From: Bacteroidota bacterium
GTDB taxonomy: Bacteria > Bacteroidota > Bacteroidia > NS11-12g > UBA955
NCBI GenBank assembly: GCA_025354385.1
Contig: JANXMZ010000047.1
Span: forward strand, 1-48,470
Length of the DNA stretch: 48,470 bases
Direction of reading: 5' to 3'
Below, piece after piece: positions 26,301-35,391 of the stretch. Within the stretch, counting starts at the first letter, position 1, and the number at the start of each line of letters is the position of its first letter. The position numbers and the translations under genes were made by a program. The notes below the pieces were generated by a model. It did not search any database. It had not been told where the DNA came from and saw nothing but the letters and a program-made list of their open reading frames with translations.

Positions 26301-29300
26301 TAAATTTTACACCCTCTGGTGGCACTGTAGCCACTAAGCTGCCTGCCTGATCATAATAATATAGGGTGTAGTGGTAATCCTTAATTGGGATAGTGCCTGT
26401 GAATGTTTCTGAAAGCGATAAACATTTGTTGTAATATTTTGGTCGGAAGAAACTGGTCATGGCTAAAATCTGATCATCGTATCTTTTTTTAGCATTGTAT
26501 ATGGCTTGGTTGGCTCGGAATGTTTCGCAAGGGTCTGGTAAAACAAGTTCCTGACTAATAAAAGTGTCCTGAGGGCAATTATCGCGGTAGGTATAATTGC
26601 GTGTATTATCCACAAAAGTTGGAGTGGCAAATGTTCTTGCAAATACTGCTACTTCTACATCGGTATCTAGCGCTTTTTTACCAGAATCTATTATAACATC
26701 GCCACCTTCTTCGCCTTCTGAATTAGAGGTATCTCCTGTAATTATTTTATCAGTTCGGAAAGCCATGCGCATACCCATGCCACCACTTACCGATGAACAA
26801 TAATCGGACAGACTCATCATACCTACTCCATAATTTTCTCTTACATACCAACTGTAGGCTAAATAGCAATCGCACATTGCAGGATCGTATGCAGGGGGAT
26901 CGTAAGGTGGTACATTGCCTGCAAGATTGGCGGAATTCTGCAAATGATCTATCATATTGTAGTATGCTTCCCAGCAATCAATATTCGTGCAGCCTTGTGC
27001 TTGAAAATCATCGAAGGATTTTGGCGGATTAGGATAACGACCAGGTAGATTTCCAGTTAAATAAATGGCATATCGCAGGAAACATTTGCAATCGAACCCA
27101 AATGGATAGGAAGTGTATGGCATTAATGAAGGTAGTGGAGGAGAATTTACAGCATTATAAGCATTGATAGCATTTTGGGCCATATCGTAATAATTTTTAC
27201 CAATGGCAACGCAATCATCTCCTCCTCCAGTAGAAGGGGGGTTGCAACCATTGGCTTGGAATACTGCCATACTTACAGGTGGGGTAGTATAAGGTACTGG
27301 GGTTAGTTTATATGAATTAATATAATCTACATACGCAGAAATACAACTGCAATCAAATCCTGCAATTGGCTGTATTGTTAAAGTAGCGCTTGGGTGTGCA
27401 TTGTTGTAATTTGTCATTGCCAGAAAATAGAACACATAGTCTGGGCAACTAGCTGTAGCATCTGGACAACTAAAAATTGTATACTCTAAATAAGTTAAAG
27501 GTTTAACAGTTGTTCCTGTCATCGCTATTTTACTTAAGTAATAATCTATATAACCATTTCCACAATCACAATTGTATTCTGATTCGGTGATGTTAGGCAA
27601 TTGAAAACCACTTGGGTTATTGCCATAAAGATTCATGTTGTATTTAGTGATACCATCTATCACCATTCGTGCTTGATCGGTACAAGACCCTGTGCCACCT
27701 ATCAAAAGATTATTTTCGCAAGCGCAAGTGCGAATGGGAATGCAAGTTGTATAACCGCCAACTACTTCTTGGTCGCCATTGGAATAAACCACTGTTATTT
27801 TAAAATAATACGTTTTATTGCTTATTTGTTTGCTCTTATCGGCCTTAAAATCCTGCACACTTACGATATCTGTAAAATCATTGGTATAATCTGGGGTTAG
27901 ATGATACATGTTGATGGAGCATGTATTTAGAAGAGTTGGGGTACTGCTATATACATTTATATCGGCTGTAAATCCTGAAGTATTAGTAAGGATATTTTCC
28001 AGATTGGTATGATGACCAGAACCAACATACGATTCCAATAACTCCGTATAATCATTGCCATCGCTTAGTGTAGATGCAACAATAGGCTGATTGGAAAACC
28101 ATTTTTTAAATAAATTTTCTAAATCTATTGCTGCTTGGTTCTCTTTTGTTTCGCACTCTATAGGAACAGGGGCAACGCAATTGGCCATTCTGCCAAGGCT
28201 TATATGTCCTTGAATTTTAACACTAATATAAACGCCAGAACCAGGGCTTGTCTCATACCATGCAGTTACATTGAAACCATGGTCGACATTGCTGCCATCG
28301 GTTTCTAAATCTGTAAAATATTTTAATTTATATAAATTGGTTAAACTAAAGGAAGGCGTAAAATAATCGAAGAAAACGTGCACATTCTGAGAACTGCTAC
28401 TACTACTAATATCCGATAACTGAAACTCAGCAGTTGTGGTGGTAGACAAATTAATCCATCTTAAATTATTATGACTACTGCTAGTAAGTGTATTTCTTAA
28501 AAAACGGTTTAAATAATTAGGATAAGTTGATTCTAAATTAACTGAAGTAGTACTCGTTAATGTACCTGCATTTCCTAAGGCACTCATAAGGGAGAATAGG
28601 CGCGTGCCAAAATCTGAATTTTTACATTGGTCGTAAAATTGGCAATCGCCTAATTTAATACAACTGGTACCTTTTACTTTCACAAGAATATTAGGCGTTG
28701 TAGAATTGTTATCATCATCTACCATAGCATTAATAATAAAGCCACTTGTAAGCGTATAAGGATTATAAACGCCTACTTGAATATTGGTAAAATCGCGCAC
28801 AAGATTCCATGTTAATGGAGAGGGCAATTGCATTTTTATTAAACAACCTGGACTGGGGCTGCCTGGATAAGTAAATGAAACATCAAGTTTGGTTGGGTCG
28901 CTGCCACTAATGGTAGGTACCCAAGTTAAATCTACAAAACCAGTAGTTCCACCAGAGATCGTAGCTATAATTTTATCATAAATATTTTTTGTTAATCCAG
29001 GTTCTGTTTGAAGGGTAAAACTACTTAAAATATTTCCTTCAGAAGTGATGCTATGCAATAGATAAGCCAAATCGCTTTCTGCTGGACAAAGACCCGTTTT
29101 GTAATACAAATTAAACTTGGCTTTGTCTTCATCTGCTTTCAACATCTCGGCCCCTAGAGTAAAGCGAGGTGTTTTGTCTTTATACAACAAATAAGTAGAC
29201 CACGAACAAGGTTGGGTATATAAATTGCTTTCGAAAGAAGCGATCCCCAAAAACCTGTTGAAAGCACTGCTAAATGGGTTGAAATTTTCTGTTCCTATAC

Positions 29301-32300
29301 ATCCATTATAACCCTTGCCACAATTGGCGCCAGCTGTATTAATTACAAAATTATCTGCTGCCAGTTTAATATATTTCTGTTTGGCTGAATTATAAAATCC
29401 TTTGTAACGGGCCCACATCTCATCATCTGTAGTCGCACTTCCGCTGCTTAAAAAAGTGGTGCAGGTTGAACTTGCTCCAGAAAGCGGTCCAAAGTATCCT
29501 GGACATTTTGTAGTAATAGCCGCCATTGTTTTCATTGTCATACCACTGCCATTAAAATCAATGGTCATTTCATTCGACATAGCAGTAGAATAGGCAACAC
29601 CATCTGTAACAATAGTAAAATAAGGATCTGCTAGCATTAAGGCATTTTGAACTGTGGTGCTTATGTAGCCCTTTGATACAGCATCTGCATAAGTGGTGGT
29701 TGTATTTAAATCATTATCGAAATCTTCGCTACTTTTTACTGCTGTGGAGACAGTATCTAATAAATTACTAACACACCATTTATTGTAACAATATTCTGGA
29801 TGATAAACAACCAAAGAACGTGCCCAACTCTCCTGCCAATAGGTAACAAAATCTCTTACATTGGCCAAATGCTCGGGGTAAATATATTTTACACCATTCA
29901 CCAACTCATCTTCAGTAGAAGTACTAATGGCCGGAAAATAGCCGCCTGTAACTGGTATAATAGGTATTTTACTTCTTCGAATACCATCTGCCTCATAGTA
30001 CCCATTAATTGGCGTTGAATTACCTCTTACAAATTGAGGGTTTTTCCAATAAGCAGCTGCACTTAAACTACTCACTAAGCCACCATCAGGCAATTGATTG
30101 TTGAAATTTAAAATACTCAATGGAAATTTATCTGCATTAAATCCATTGAGATCCAAACTATCGTACCACTCAGCATATTGCCCACCTGGCATTACGTCGG
30201 CTAACATAGTTTGGTAAATTTGCTCGCATATTGAAGGATTTTTACATTGTTCTAGGCAGGATTTGTATTCATTCAACCAATCTTGATAAGTGCCTTTCCC
30301 CGTTAAAACATAATTATCCGAAGTGCCAAGTCCTGAAATACAACTTTCGCAATCGTCTTCGCAACTAATGCCCGCTGCTGCATTTTGCTCTTCTATCAAA
30401 AGTGTTTCATAACTTTTAAAACATGTATTCTTAGAAGCATCCAAATACTGACTTAAATAATAATCGTATGCATTTTTATTAACGGTTAATATTTTAGACA
30501 TTTGATAATTTCCAATTGGCATATTGGGAATATTAAATGGCGCAGGTGCAGAGGGTGAATACGAAATTGTACCGCAAGTATTGTCTAATGTAAGACTACC
30601 CACTCGCACGACATTCGAATAAACCACATTACCGCATTCATCCTTTATTAATACTTCTAAATCATAAACGCAATCAAAGCAAATACTCTCTAATAAACAA
30701 GAATCAGTTACTGCTTGTGGTGTTAAACTATAACTAAAACTATGCGTTTGGCCTGGAGTGGAAACAAGATATTGTGTATTAAAAATTAAGGCAGTTTCAT
30801 CAATATTTCTGGCATTTAAATAACTACTACCATCGGGATTTTTATTAAATAAATCTGCGTTTAAAGTTGTAGAAGCTAAGGACTCACTCGGTATTGGGCT
30901 AACATTATCTGGTGCGTTACCTGTAAGGGCTGTTGCAATTACATGTCCCTCCTGATCGAGGTATGAGATACTTACCTGCCCATTGGGGTCTACCACAATA
31001 TTCTTTTTATAGTGCCTGTCGTAACCCACTTCCGAACCAAACAAACGGTCCAATTCTTCTTGCAAGGGACGACCATAATAGTATTTGGTTTCTTTCCCTG
31101 TTCCCAATTGATGAGTGGTTCCAACACCTCCCATATTTCTTACTCTGCCCGTGTTATCAGGTGTATATTCCACTTGATTGAAAGGGAAATTTTGTGCATC
31201 AGGTAAATAAGATTGGTGATATGCTGAATTGGTATTAGTAGTAGAATAATATCTGGAAGAACCTGTGTTGGGCGACATACCACCCGTGGTTACTGAACAT
31301 GGCTGCCCAGTTACATCCTTATCAAAATCTTCTCTGGAGTATTTTACACCTGCCAAATTTTTATTGAAATCTGCATAATAGGTTAATGCAGGAGATTGGG
31401 CAGGAACTGGCAATGCATCAATAGCCTTTCTTCCCTGATAATCGTAAAAAGATTCTCCCACAATGGCTGTATCGGTAGTATTCACTTTTGTAACAGTTTG
31501 TCGGTTTCGCAGGCTGCCATCATAATATCCGACAACCTCTTTCTTCTTGCCTTCTTCCGCAAATGTGCTACTGTATTGCCAATTGAATAATTTCCTATGC
31601 CCCAAATGATAATAATAAGCAGTGCTGCATGTTAATGCTGTTAATGAAGTTCCGACATCATTCATGGTCCAAACACCACTTATTACAGTATTAATATTGG
31701 TAAGCTTTCTGCCTATACCTCTCACTCTGTATATAATGTATCCCCTCTCATAAATCAAATTAATTTTATAATTCAAATTGGATGTTGAAATTCTTGTACT
31801 ATTGTATTTAAAATCGAATGCAATGGCACTTGGTGGAGTTGTTGAACTTAATGCTCCACTTGTATAATCATCCACATATGTCCATTCCAGTTCATATTCT
31901 TCCGCACCAGAAACAGTTCCCCAACTGATAACCATTTCATCTTTTTCACCATCGCCATTTAAATCATTTACTACAGAAGTAGGACAGATTATTGTTGTTG
32001 AAGTAGTTGTAAAATCCCAATACCTTTCAATATTAATTCCATAAGAAATGTTCAAATTATCCTCTGGATTAGCAATGGCTAATCCTGTGGTTGCATCGGT
32101 TACTGTTATAATCTTTACTTGTAATTTATGCGCTCCAGCAAAGTTATAAGTAGCATAATCTTTATAGGCAATACCGGAATTTGGATTATATTCCACAAAT
32201 AAGGTTTTATTAATTGAGAAGGGAGTTTTATTATTATCTTCGTACTCAATTTTAAGCAAAATATTGTACTTAAATACATTGCTAACCAATGTTGTCCACT

Positions 32301-32538
32301 GATGATTAACGGCCACCTTCACATAATTATTGACTGAAAAATTAATAAAACCAGGTGTGGCGGGTAGCGGAGTATACTGATTGTCAACAATAATAATGCC
32401 CGCAGCTCCCGGCAAAACTGCTGCTCCGGAAATAGCTCCCGAAAGAGCTACCTGAGTGGCATTCACACTAATTATAAAAAAATTTAAAGCTATAAAAAAG
32501 ATAGCTTTCAAAGCAATATGTTTATATGGATAATTCAT
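20356..32538 (-). CDS. Giant RHS-repeat protein with Ycf48-like propeller and HELQH metalloprotease-like tip
   Basis: A 4060-residue secreted protein. Seen in order: signal peptide (core AIFFIALNFFIISV); a beta-rich N-terminal region up to about 320 with an EF-like DLNGDGEKDE; an RHS-family N-terminal region (about 320-600; YYDGSLRNRQTVTKV, YDYQGRKAI); long Cys-containing regions; four Cys-rich modules (about 1600-1915); about a dozen Ycf48/BNR-like blades (about 2130-3080; e.g. MYKTTDGGLTW, VLKTTNAGADW); RHS/YD repeats (about 3090-3790; YDKLGRM, YDALGRI, YRYDELGNLMRD); the tip joint YGFNGKEKDNE...LGRWLSLDP ending near 3797; then a variable tip of about 264 residues. The tip has a zinc-protease motif HELQH (3997-4001, in TAAHELQHADD) and a later EANAQSTEE pattern like the distal Glu helix of M91-type peptidases. 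RHS cages normally enclose such tips. It begins 4 bp after the preceding gene. No T9SS sorting domain is present. Toxin function is inferred. Confidence 0.85.
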   Translation of the reverse strand: MNYPYKHIALKAIFFIALNFFIISVNATQVALSGAISGAAVLPGAAGIIIVDNQYTPLPATPGFINFSVNNYVKVAVNHQWTTLVSNVFKYNILLKIEYEDNNKTPFSINKTLFVEYNPNSGIAYKDYATYNFAGAHKLQVKIITVTDATTGLAIANPEDNLNISYGINIERYWDFTTTSTTIICPTSVVNDLNGDGEKDEMVISWGTVSGAEEYELEWTYVDDYTSGALSSTTPPSAIAFDFKYNSTRISTSNLNYKINLIYERGYIIYRVRGIGRKLTNINTVISGVWTMNDVGTSLTALTCSTAYYYHLGHRKLFNWQYSSTFAEEGKKKEVVGYYDGSLRNRQTVTKVNTTDTAIVGESFYDYQGRKAIDALPVPAQSPALTYYADFNKNLAGVKYSREDFDKDVTGQPCSVTTGGMSPNTGSSRYYSTTNTNSAYHQSYLPDAQNFPFNQVEYTPDNTGRVRNMGGVGTTHQLGTGKETKYYYGRPLQEELDRLFGSEVGYDRHYKKNIVVDPNGQVSISYLDQEGHVIATALTGNAPDNVSPIPSESLASTTLNADLFNKNPDGSSYLNARNIDETALIFNTQYLVSTPGQTHSFSYSLTPQAVTDSCLLESICFDCVYDLEVLIKDECGNVVYSNVVRVGSLTLDNTCGTISYSPSAPAPFNIPNMPIGNYQMSKILTVNKNAYDYYLSQYLDASKNTCFKSYETLLIEEQNAAAGISCEDDCESCISGLGTSDNYVLTGKGTYQDWLNEYKSCLEQCKNPSICEQIYQTMLADVMPGGQYAEWYDSLDLNGFNADKFPLSILNFNNQLPDGGLVSSLSAAAYWKNPQFVRGNSTPINGYYEADGIRRSKIPIIPVTGGYFPAISTSTEDELVNGVKYIYPEHLANVRDFVTYWQESWARSLVVYHPEYCYNKWCVSNLLDTVSTAVKSSEDFDNDLNTTTTYADAVSKGYISTTVQNALMLADPYFTIVTDGVAYSTAMSNEMTIDFNGSGMTMKTMAAITTKCPGYFGPLSGASSTCTTFLSSGSATTDDEMWARYKGFYNSAKQKYIKLAADNFVINTAGANCGKGYNGCIGTENFNPFSSAFNRFLGIASFESNLYTQPCSWSTYLLYKDKTPRFTLGAEMLKADEDKAKFNLYYKTGLCPAESDLAYLLHSITSEGNILSSFTLQTEPGLTKNIYDKIIATISGGTTGFVDLTWVPTISGSDPTKLDVSFTYPGSPSPGCLIKMQLPSPLTWNLVRDFTNIQVGVYNPYTLTSGFIINAMVDDDNNSTTPNILVKVKGTSCIKLGDCQFYDQCKNSDFGTRLFSLMSALGNAGTLTSTTSVNLESTYPNYLNRFLRNTLTSSSHNNLRWINLSTTTTAEFQLSDISSSSSSQNVHVFFDYFTPSFSLTNLYKLKYFTDLETDGSNVDHGFNVTAWYETSPGSGVYISVKIQGHISLGRMANCVAPVPIECETKENQAAIDLENLFKKWFSNQPIVASTLSDGNDYTELLESYVGSGHHTNLENILTNTSGFTADINVYSSTPTLLNTCSINMYHLTPDYTNDFTDIVSVQDFKADKSKQISNKTYYFKITVVYSNGDQEVVGGYTTCIPIRTCACENNLLIGGTGSCTDQARMVIDGITKYNMNLYGNNPSGFQLPNITESEYNCDCGNGYIDYYLSKIAMTGTTVKPLTYLEYTIFSCPDATASCPDYVFYFLAMTNYNNAHPSATLTIQPIAGFDCSCISAYVDYINSYKLTPVPYTTPPVSMAVFQANGCNPPSTGGGDDCVAIGKNYYDMAQNAINAYNAVNSPPLPSLMPYTSYPFGFDCKCFLRYAIYLTGNLPGRYPNPPKSFDDFQAQGCTNIDCWEAYYNMIDHLQNSANLAGNVPPYDPPAYDPAMCDCYLAYSWYVRENYGVGMMSLSDYCSSVSGGMGMRMAFRTDKIITGDTSNSEGEEGGDVIIDSGKKALDTDVEVAVFARTFATPTFVDNTRNYTYRDNCPQDTFISQELVLPDPCETFRANQAIYNAKKRYDDQILAMTSFFRPKYYNKCLSLSETFTGTIPIKDYHYTLYYYDQAGSLVATVPPEGVKFIDLNTQGANIKNDRWNKTQTVYNSHYLKTNYEYNSLNQLRRQSVPDNDKMDIWQVDNSGGDITSSVTINDIQFVDGNIGYSVGSDANGYGYMYKTTDGGLTWKRFDPKSTDINKVKMVDANNGFAVGNDGLFLKTSDGGVNWQLVIVNPSTGIVSSHLNDLMAEVISGTVTNVLLVGNDGTVVKCINTSGTWSFTNISASPITSSMNILSVSADIYGSTPTVGKVYLTVNIPSASTDINRVFTNASIWSSTSWVDISIKTKLRAADLKYIYMVDANNGYAAGVNGTVLKTTNAGADWVHIATNTTTTFNKLYFLQSTPSTGMALGADGFLYATTNSGATWQQVSKIGTYNDFSIYDKVNGIGYAAGNNGLLAYIKVGSLSSNKMVKKLINSGTMTDNFVGISATGYHQVYLAANNQAYTLAKLYVPVIDAADEKASYGSYSTFSGAGMLSKIEFVSSTKGAILNTTGKVYNCVTSGPGYTFSDISHTSSAYVSIASDGSNLFALNVASGATAVYVTSSAWTSTLGSPTTSTNMSGEIGSNISTANNKVYAAGLLGLTAITGYTSSFTTWANNSLQTAPLKLRDIYAVPTTASTSTNTVYAVGDDGTFIKTADAGTTWQTLNSATAAQLNTTVFENTTTGIAAGNGGVALKCAGSSITLATSNTGNNLIDACYNSSVTRYTLVGQNQTVIQSTTSGASFTTLVVSGASTATINGVSDVSANMALTGSSGYVNRYNTSSWYTCYKMPYSLTAIHINKSNGLGMAVGAKSSTLYTSNRGYTWTLNKPYKQSSSSTTLYDFTGASVYDASKIYTSATCAVSFTPFKFDNLQATAKTDFTGLGSNQIWNDVQVGDNGIGYICGNSINYAKFNAKSVTPVAATLGSSSGISTTNFNSVSINYDQAFLVGTNKTFVRVDDITITTPTTTNLSSSLPASVSSSANLLRYVAYDRTNGLVMGANGALIRVWDNSGNIAFDDKSTQNNTTTAVTYNLQAVDYNTRNHAVFAGASGHIKNLETEKQFTSLFWYDKLGRMVVSQNTKQYNKITMAYSYTQYDALGRITEVGEIAQSNSINKQYADRQLDDGLFATWVSGGARTEVTQTYYDEQFAPGGTLTQINMRKRVASVTYEDTYDGNSATYQSATHYSYDIHGNVNHMAQEIKETKLLATGLNIKYIDYEYDLVSGKVNRVSYNVGKKDQYYHRYEYDADNRITQVFTSRDNIWWDNDAKYNYYNHGPLARTVIGDLEVQGTDFAYTLHGWLKGVNSNTLQPDRDMGKDGAPGSTRQFVARDAMGYTLGYFAGDYQGIKSLSSLQQFEAQTAGSDLMAARKDLFNGNISSMVTSMPDVSTYNGTRTITPSVRGGAYKYDQLNRLMEARSFFNVSIASNQWQTGSGSPVDYLENFTYDAMGNIKHVNRWGNAGVQMDNMDYKYNTGITGNLISNKLYAVDEQIADANYSDDIDDQVRTPNSPWNNKTGEVNKYNNYRYDELGNLMRDSAEGIQNIEWTVYGKIKKVTRYSASNKADLEFIYDAGGNRICKIIKPKPLNCNTYKYSYYLRDAQGNEMANYELITNTACNHDTLFVTAHPIYGSSRLGVDNRKAILYNGANVSADTTTFTYRKIGWKSYELSNHLGNVLVTISDKKIPKRLTGGPGAIDYFDPDISTITDYYAFGSPMPTRTWSDPNARYKYGFNGKEKDNETTVDGGDYDFGARIYDSRLGRWLSLDPLQSKYPFLSPYIGMGDDPVLFIDIGGKEIKNGYDRILDPELFLKIQKAIEIVKLTLPDLYAKLNNSTVEIIIKIDPNLSRTYQEKETILSDPGTVSYSNTETGIVSSDEIGECSYHLLGNGLTYKKEKINGKETITYLKEQPVLENGKTKVDKDGLAITEKVPISESEANSLLTVSDNTLTLTLDDGINSTYLLGKTAAHELQHADDVINNKLITWIQKQLGIKRNDSASEANAQSTEEEYDKKYKQSNDKKANAAAKKAAEG
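21149..21317 (-). repeat. Direct repeat copy 1 (RHS giant tip joint)
   Basis: Encodes the last conserved RHS residues (SPMPTRTWSDPNA through LSLDP) before the variable tip. About 91% identical to 19243-19411, same orientation and frame. Recombination between the two would delete 1906 bp containing the present tip and its neighbour gene and fuse the orphan tip to the RHS core in frame. Confidence 0.9.
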
Positions 32539-32542
32539 AAAA

Positions 32543-33268
32543 TTATTGATTCGTAGTATTGTTTAACTGGTTGTAAAAAGTATAGGTTTGGTAGGCATTG
32601 GTTAATGCGTAAAGTTTATTTTTATTAAGAAGATATTTATCTATCTCAAATTCAGAATTGGGGATTCTGGAGGTGTTAATATTGCTGTAATTGATTCTTA
32701 CTTTGGGATTCTGAATTTTTTCATACCCAGGTATGTTAGCATTCTGGTAAAATAGTGTAATAGATGAAATAAAATAATCTTCTTCCAAATATTCAAGCTG
32801 AAAATTACTAAATCCTAAATTGGCAGAAGGGTCAATATTAAATGAAAGCACATATCCTAAAGCTGTTTTCGTTTTGGTTATTTTTTTGCACATGGATACA
32901 GCGGCTTGCATGCTGCTTTCTATTAATTGTGGTTTTAAGTTGGGCGAGGCTAAAATTATATTCTCCATGCCAGTATCTATTACCACCCTTTCCTTTTCAT
33001 TTTGAATAGTTTCTATACCAATTATTGACGAATGCTCTTTGGCGCCATTTCTCTTGTAAAATCCATTAATTTTTTCAAGTGGAATGGAATCAGAATAACT
33101 GCTGTAAATGCTGTAATCTAAATTGGCCGAATAAAATTTAGGATTCAACATACTCTGATTAATTTTTGTAATAATTTGCTTGGCTTCATCCTTGCTCAAA
33201 ACTTGAGTTTGAGCATTTAAATGCAAGCAAAAAATAAATATCTCTATAGTGCAAAAGAATGCTTTCAT
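32543..33268 (-). CDS. Small exported protein of the RHS cluster, LolA-like fold possible
   Basis: A 241-residue protein with a signal peptide ending near LNAQ. The mature part begins LSKDEAKQIITKINQSM and continues with beta-rich segments (FYSANLDYSIYS, ERVVIDTGMENIILAS, LGYVLSFNID, FQLEYLEEDYFISSITLFYQ). A helix followed by a curved antiparallel sheet and phrases such as KVRINYSNI recall LolA/LolB-like periplasmic carriers, but similarity is weak. Fixed between the 703-aa gene (3-bp gap) and the 4060-aa RHS gene (4-bp gap), it is surely co-translated with them; a periplasmic chaperone or carrier for the RHS protein is an inference. Confidence 0.7.
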   Translation of the reverse strand: MKAFFCTIEIFIFCLHLNAQTQVLSKDEAKQIITKINQSMLNPKFYSANLDYSIYSSYSDSIPLEKINGFYKRNGAKEHSSIIGIETIQNEKERVVIDTGMENIILASPNLKPQLIESSMQAAVSMCKKITKTKTALGYVLSFNIDPSANLGFSNFQLEYLEEDYFISSITLFYQNANIPGYEKIQNPKVRINYSNINTSRIPNSEFEIDKYLLNKNKLYALTNAYQTYTFYNQLNNTTNQ

Positions 33269-33271
33269 AAT

Positions 33272-35383
33272 TTATCGCTTTGGTGAATTCTCTCTTGATT
33301 CTTTAATGGTCATTATGCCTCTTTCCGTTTCTTTCTTTACACGCAATAGAGTACCTTCATTATCATATTCATAGATGGTGGCATAATTATTATCGTCTAA
33401 AGTTGCTACTAATTTGAGAGATACTGGATCGTATACATAGGATACGAAACTGCCATTGGCTGGGTGTATTCTGATATCATCAAATAGGCAAGGACCAGAA
33501 TTAGCGCCTAAGTGTATCGAAATATCTGTTGCCCCTATTGGTATTGTAAATTCATAAAACACTCGCTGCCATTTTTCAATTATTTTTCCCGAACCTAAAA
33601 TTTGACCAGTAGTTGAAGTTCCCCCTGAAAATTTAATCTCAATAAAAGGACTTGTATATGTTTCAATATCTACCGCTGCCCCAATTTCCTTCACCCAGGC
33701 ACTCACTATGTATTTACCAGGTTCGGGACTAAAGGATGTTAAGCAATTTGGACAAGGTATGGTAGGTGTGTAACAAGGATTAGGTGCTGTATAATTACTG
33801 GAAAACTGACAAGAAATAAATGTAGGAGATACAAAATAACTTTTGTAAAAAACTGCCTTTATAGGATGATTCTTGCCATCTGCCAGAATATTTTTAAATG
33901 TATAGTTAAACGGTGAGGTAAGTGGTAAAGTATAAATTTGAGAAAGGTATCCATTTGAAATTATTAATACACCCGAAGTAGGGCAACCTGTGAAAGTAAT
34001 AGTTCCATTTAAATCGTAATAATTGTTGGCAGCATTGCAAGCAGTTGGTGTTACGGTCAATCCTGTTATGTTGCAATTGGCAGGAACTGTATAAGGGCAA
34101 CTATCAACAGCCATTGTATAATTCAATTTACATCGGGTAATTGTCGTAGCCATCAAAGAATAATTACCTGCGCCACCTACTTTTATTTTTTTTGTACTAT
34201 TACTGCCATGAATATCATACCCTGTCCACCAATATTCTGAAAAACCATCAGGAGCAGTTAACTCTCTTTCTGATCCTACACATGGACCAACAGTTGGGCT
34301 GCTATTTATACACTCACCATCCAAATAGGCATAGCCCAAATGACCACCATAAGCACAGTCGGAAACAACAAATTCAATTTTTATAGTTTTGCCAATATAG
34401 GTTGCCAAAGGAATCGCAACGGTCGACCATTTTTTGTAATAATACGGACTGCTTGGAGATACCTGTACAAAATTACCTTTTACTTCTTTGCTGCTTGGGT
34501 TTGCAAAAACAACATACTTTGCGCAGTCTATTTCTCCAGTAGGATTGCAGCTGGCATCATCGAGTATAGAGACGGTTACTCTGAAAAAAGGTTTGGCATC
34601 ATCTGGATGCGAACTACCTGGATCCTCCAAAACCAAAGCATATTTATAAAGATATACACTGTTGGCGCCTGTTACATTTAATTTTCTTGTAATTTTAGAA
34701 GCATTTCCTCCATTTAATCTATTCTCTAATAATAATGAATACGTACCCCCTGGGCATACGACAGGCAATGCTGCCGATCCAACAATTGGATCATTTCCTC
34801 CTCCTGTTTGTATCGTTACCCTTCCCGTAGAAGGTGAGGTAGTAGAAACAAATCCATGACAAACATTGCTCCCAAAAGTGCCATCAGAACAAGCCGATCC
34901 AAGGTAAGCCTCCCATGTTGAAAAATTATTGCTTTCAAACCCAACATTGGTGCAATCTGTATTGGTACCACAACTTGTTACATAGTTAACAGAATTAATA
35001 TAATCATATTTTTTCATGATAGAATCCTTGTCTAACAAAAAACCTGCAACCGTATTACTGTAGAATTGATGTTTTGTTGTTAACCAATTCACATAATTAT
35101 CCGATTTATTTTCATCTAAAAAATCATCTGTAGTAGTTGATAAATTAAAGAAATTCATTTTATCTGTTGAAATTTCTTGAATGTAAATTCGCTGGAAATT
35201 TTCAAAATCAATGTTGCTAACTTGCAATTCAAATTTTACATTATTCAATACGATATGAAGGCCTTGACTCATCCAAATTTTTTCTGCTTTTTCTATTTTA
35301 GCCCCCATACTATTAACATCAGTTGCATTCATTTCCATTTGAAAAATGCAAATAGAAAAAAGACTTAAAAATATTTTTCTCAT
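33272..35383 (-). CDS. Secreted 703-aa partner of the RHS/SpvB-like protein
   Basis: Signal peptide near residues 1-20 (IFLSLFSICIFQM...NAT), then a region with paired Cys and an N-terminal galactose-binding-like segment (about 150-380: NVGFESNNFSTWEAY, FFRVTVSILDDASC, AYLDGEC). A central module PYTVPANCNITGLTVTPTAC with several Cys follows. The last 180 residues (PNCLTSFSPEPGKYIVSAWVKE, WQRVFYEFTIP, CLFDDIRIHPANG, then YVYDPVSLKLVATLDDNN and a YEYDNEGTLLRVKKETERG end) are what I remember as the C-terminal end of single-chain Bacteroidota RHS-like proteins whose front half resembles the preceding 1836-aa gene. So the two are probably a split pair. The gap to that gene is 8 bp. No enzyme motif seen; binding and assembly roles are likely. 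Confidence 0.75.
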   Translation of the reverse strand: MRKIFLSLFSICIFQMEMNATDVNSMGAKIEKAEKIWMSQGLHIVLNNVKFELQVSNIDFENFQRIYIQEISTDKMNFFNLSTTTDDFLDENKSDNYVNWLTTKHQFYSNTVAGFLLDKDSIMKKYDYINSVNYVTSCGTNTDCTNVGFESNNFSTWEAYLGSACSDGTFGSNVCHGFVSTTSPSTGRVTIQTGGGNDPIVGSAALPVVCPGGTYSLLLENRLNGGNASKITRKLNVTGANSVYLYKYALVLEDPGSSHPDDAKPFFRVTVSILDDASCNPTGEIDCAKYVVFANPSSKEVKGNFVQVSPSSPYYYKKWSTVAIPLATYIGKTIKIEFVVSDCAYGGHLGYAYLDGECINSSPTVGPCVGSERELTAPDGFSEYWWTGYDIHGSNSTKKIKVGGAGNYSLMATTITRCKLNYTMAVDSCPYTVPANCNITGLTVTPTACNAANNYYDLNGTITFTGCPTSGVLIISNGYLSQIYTLPLTSPFNYTFKNILADGKNHPIKAVFYKSYFVSPTFISCQFSSNYTAPNPCYTPTIPCPNCLTSFSPEPGKYIVSAWVKEIGAAVDIETYTSPFIEIKFSGGTSTTGQILGSGKIIEKWQRVFYEFTIPIGATDISIHLGANSGPCLFDDIRIHPANGSFVSYVYDPVSLKLVATLDDNNYATIYEYDNEGTLLRVKKETERGIMTIKESRENSPKR

Positions 35384-35391
35384 TGGTGATT

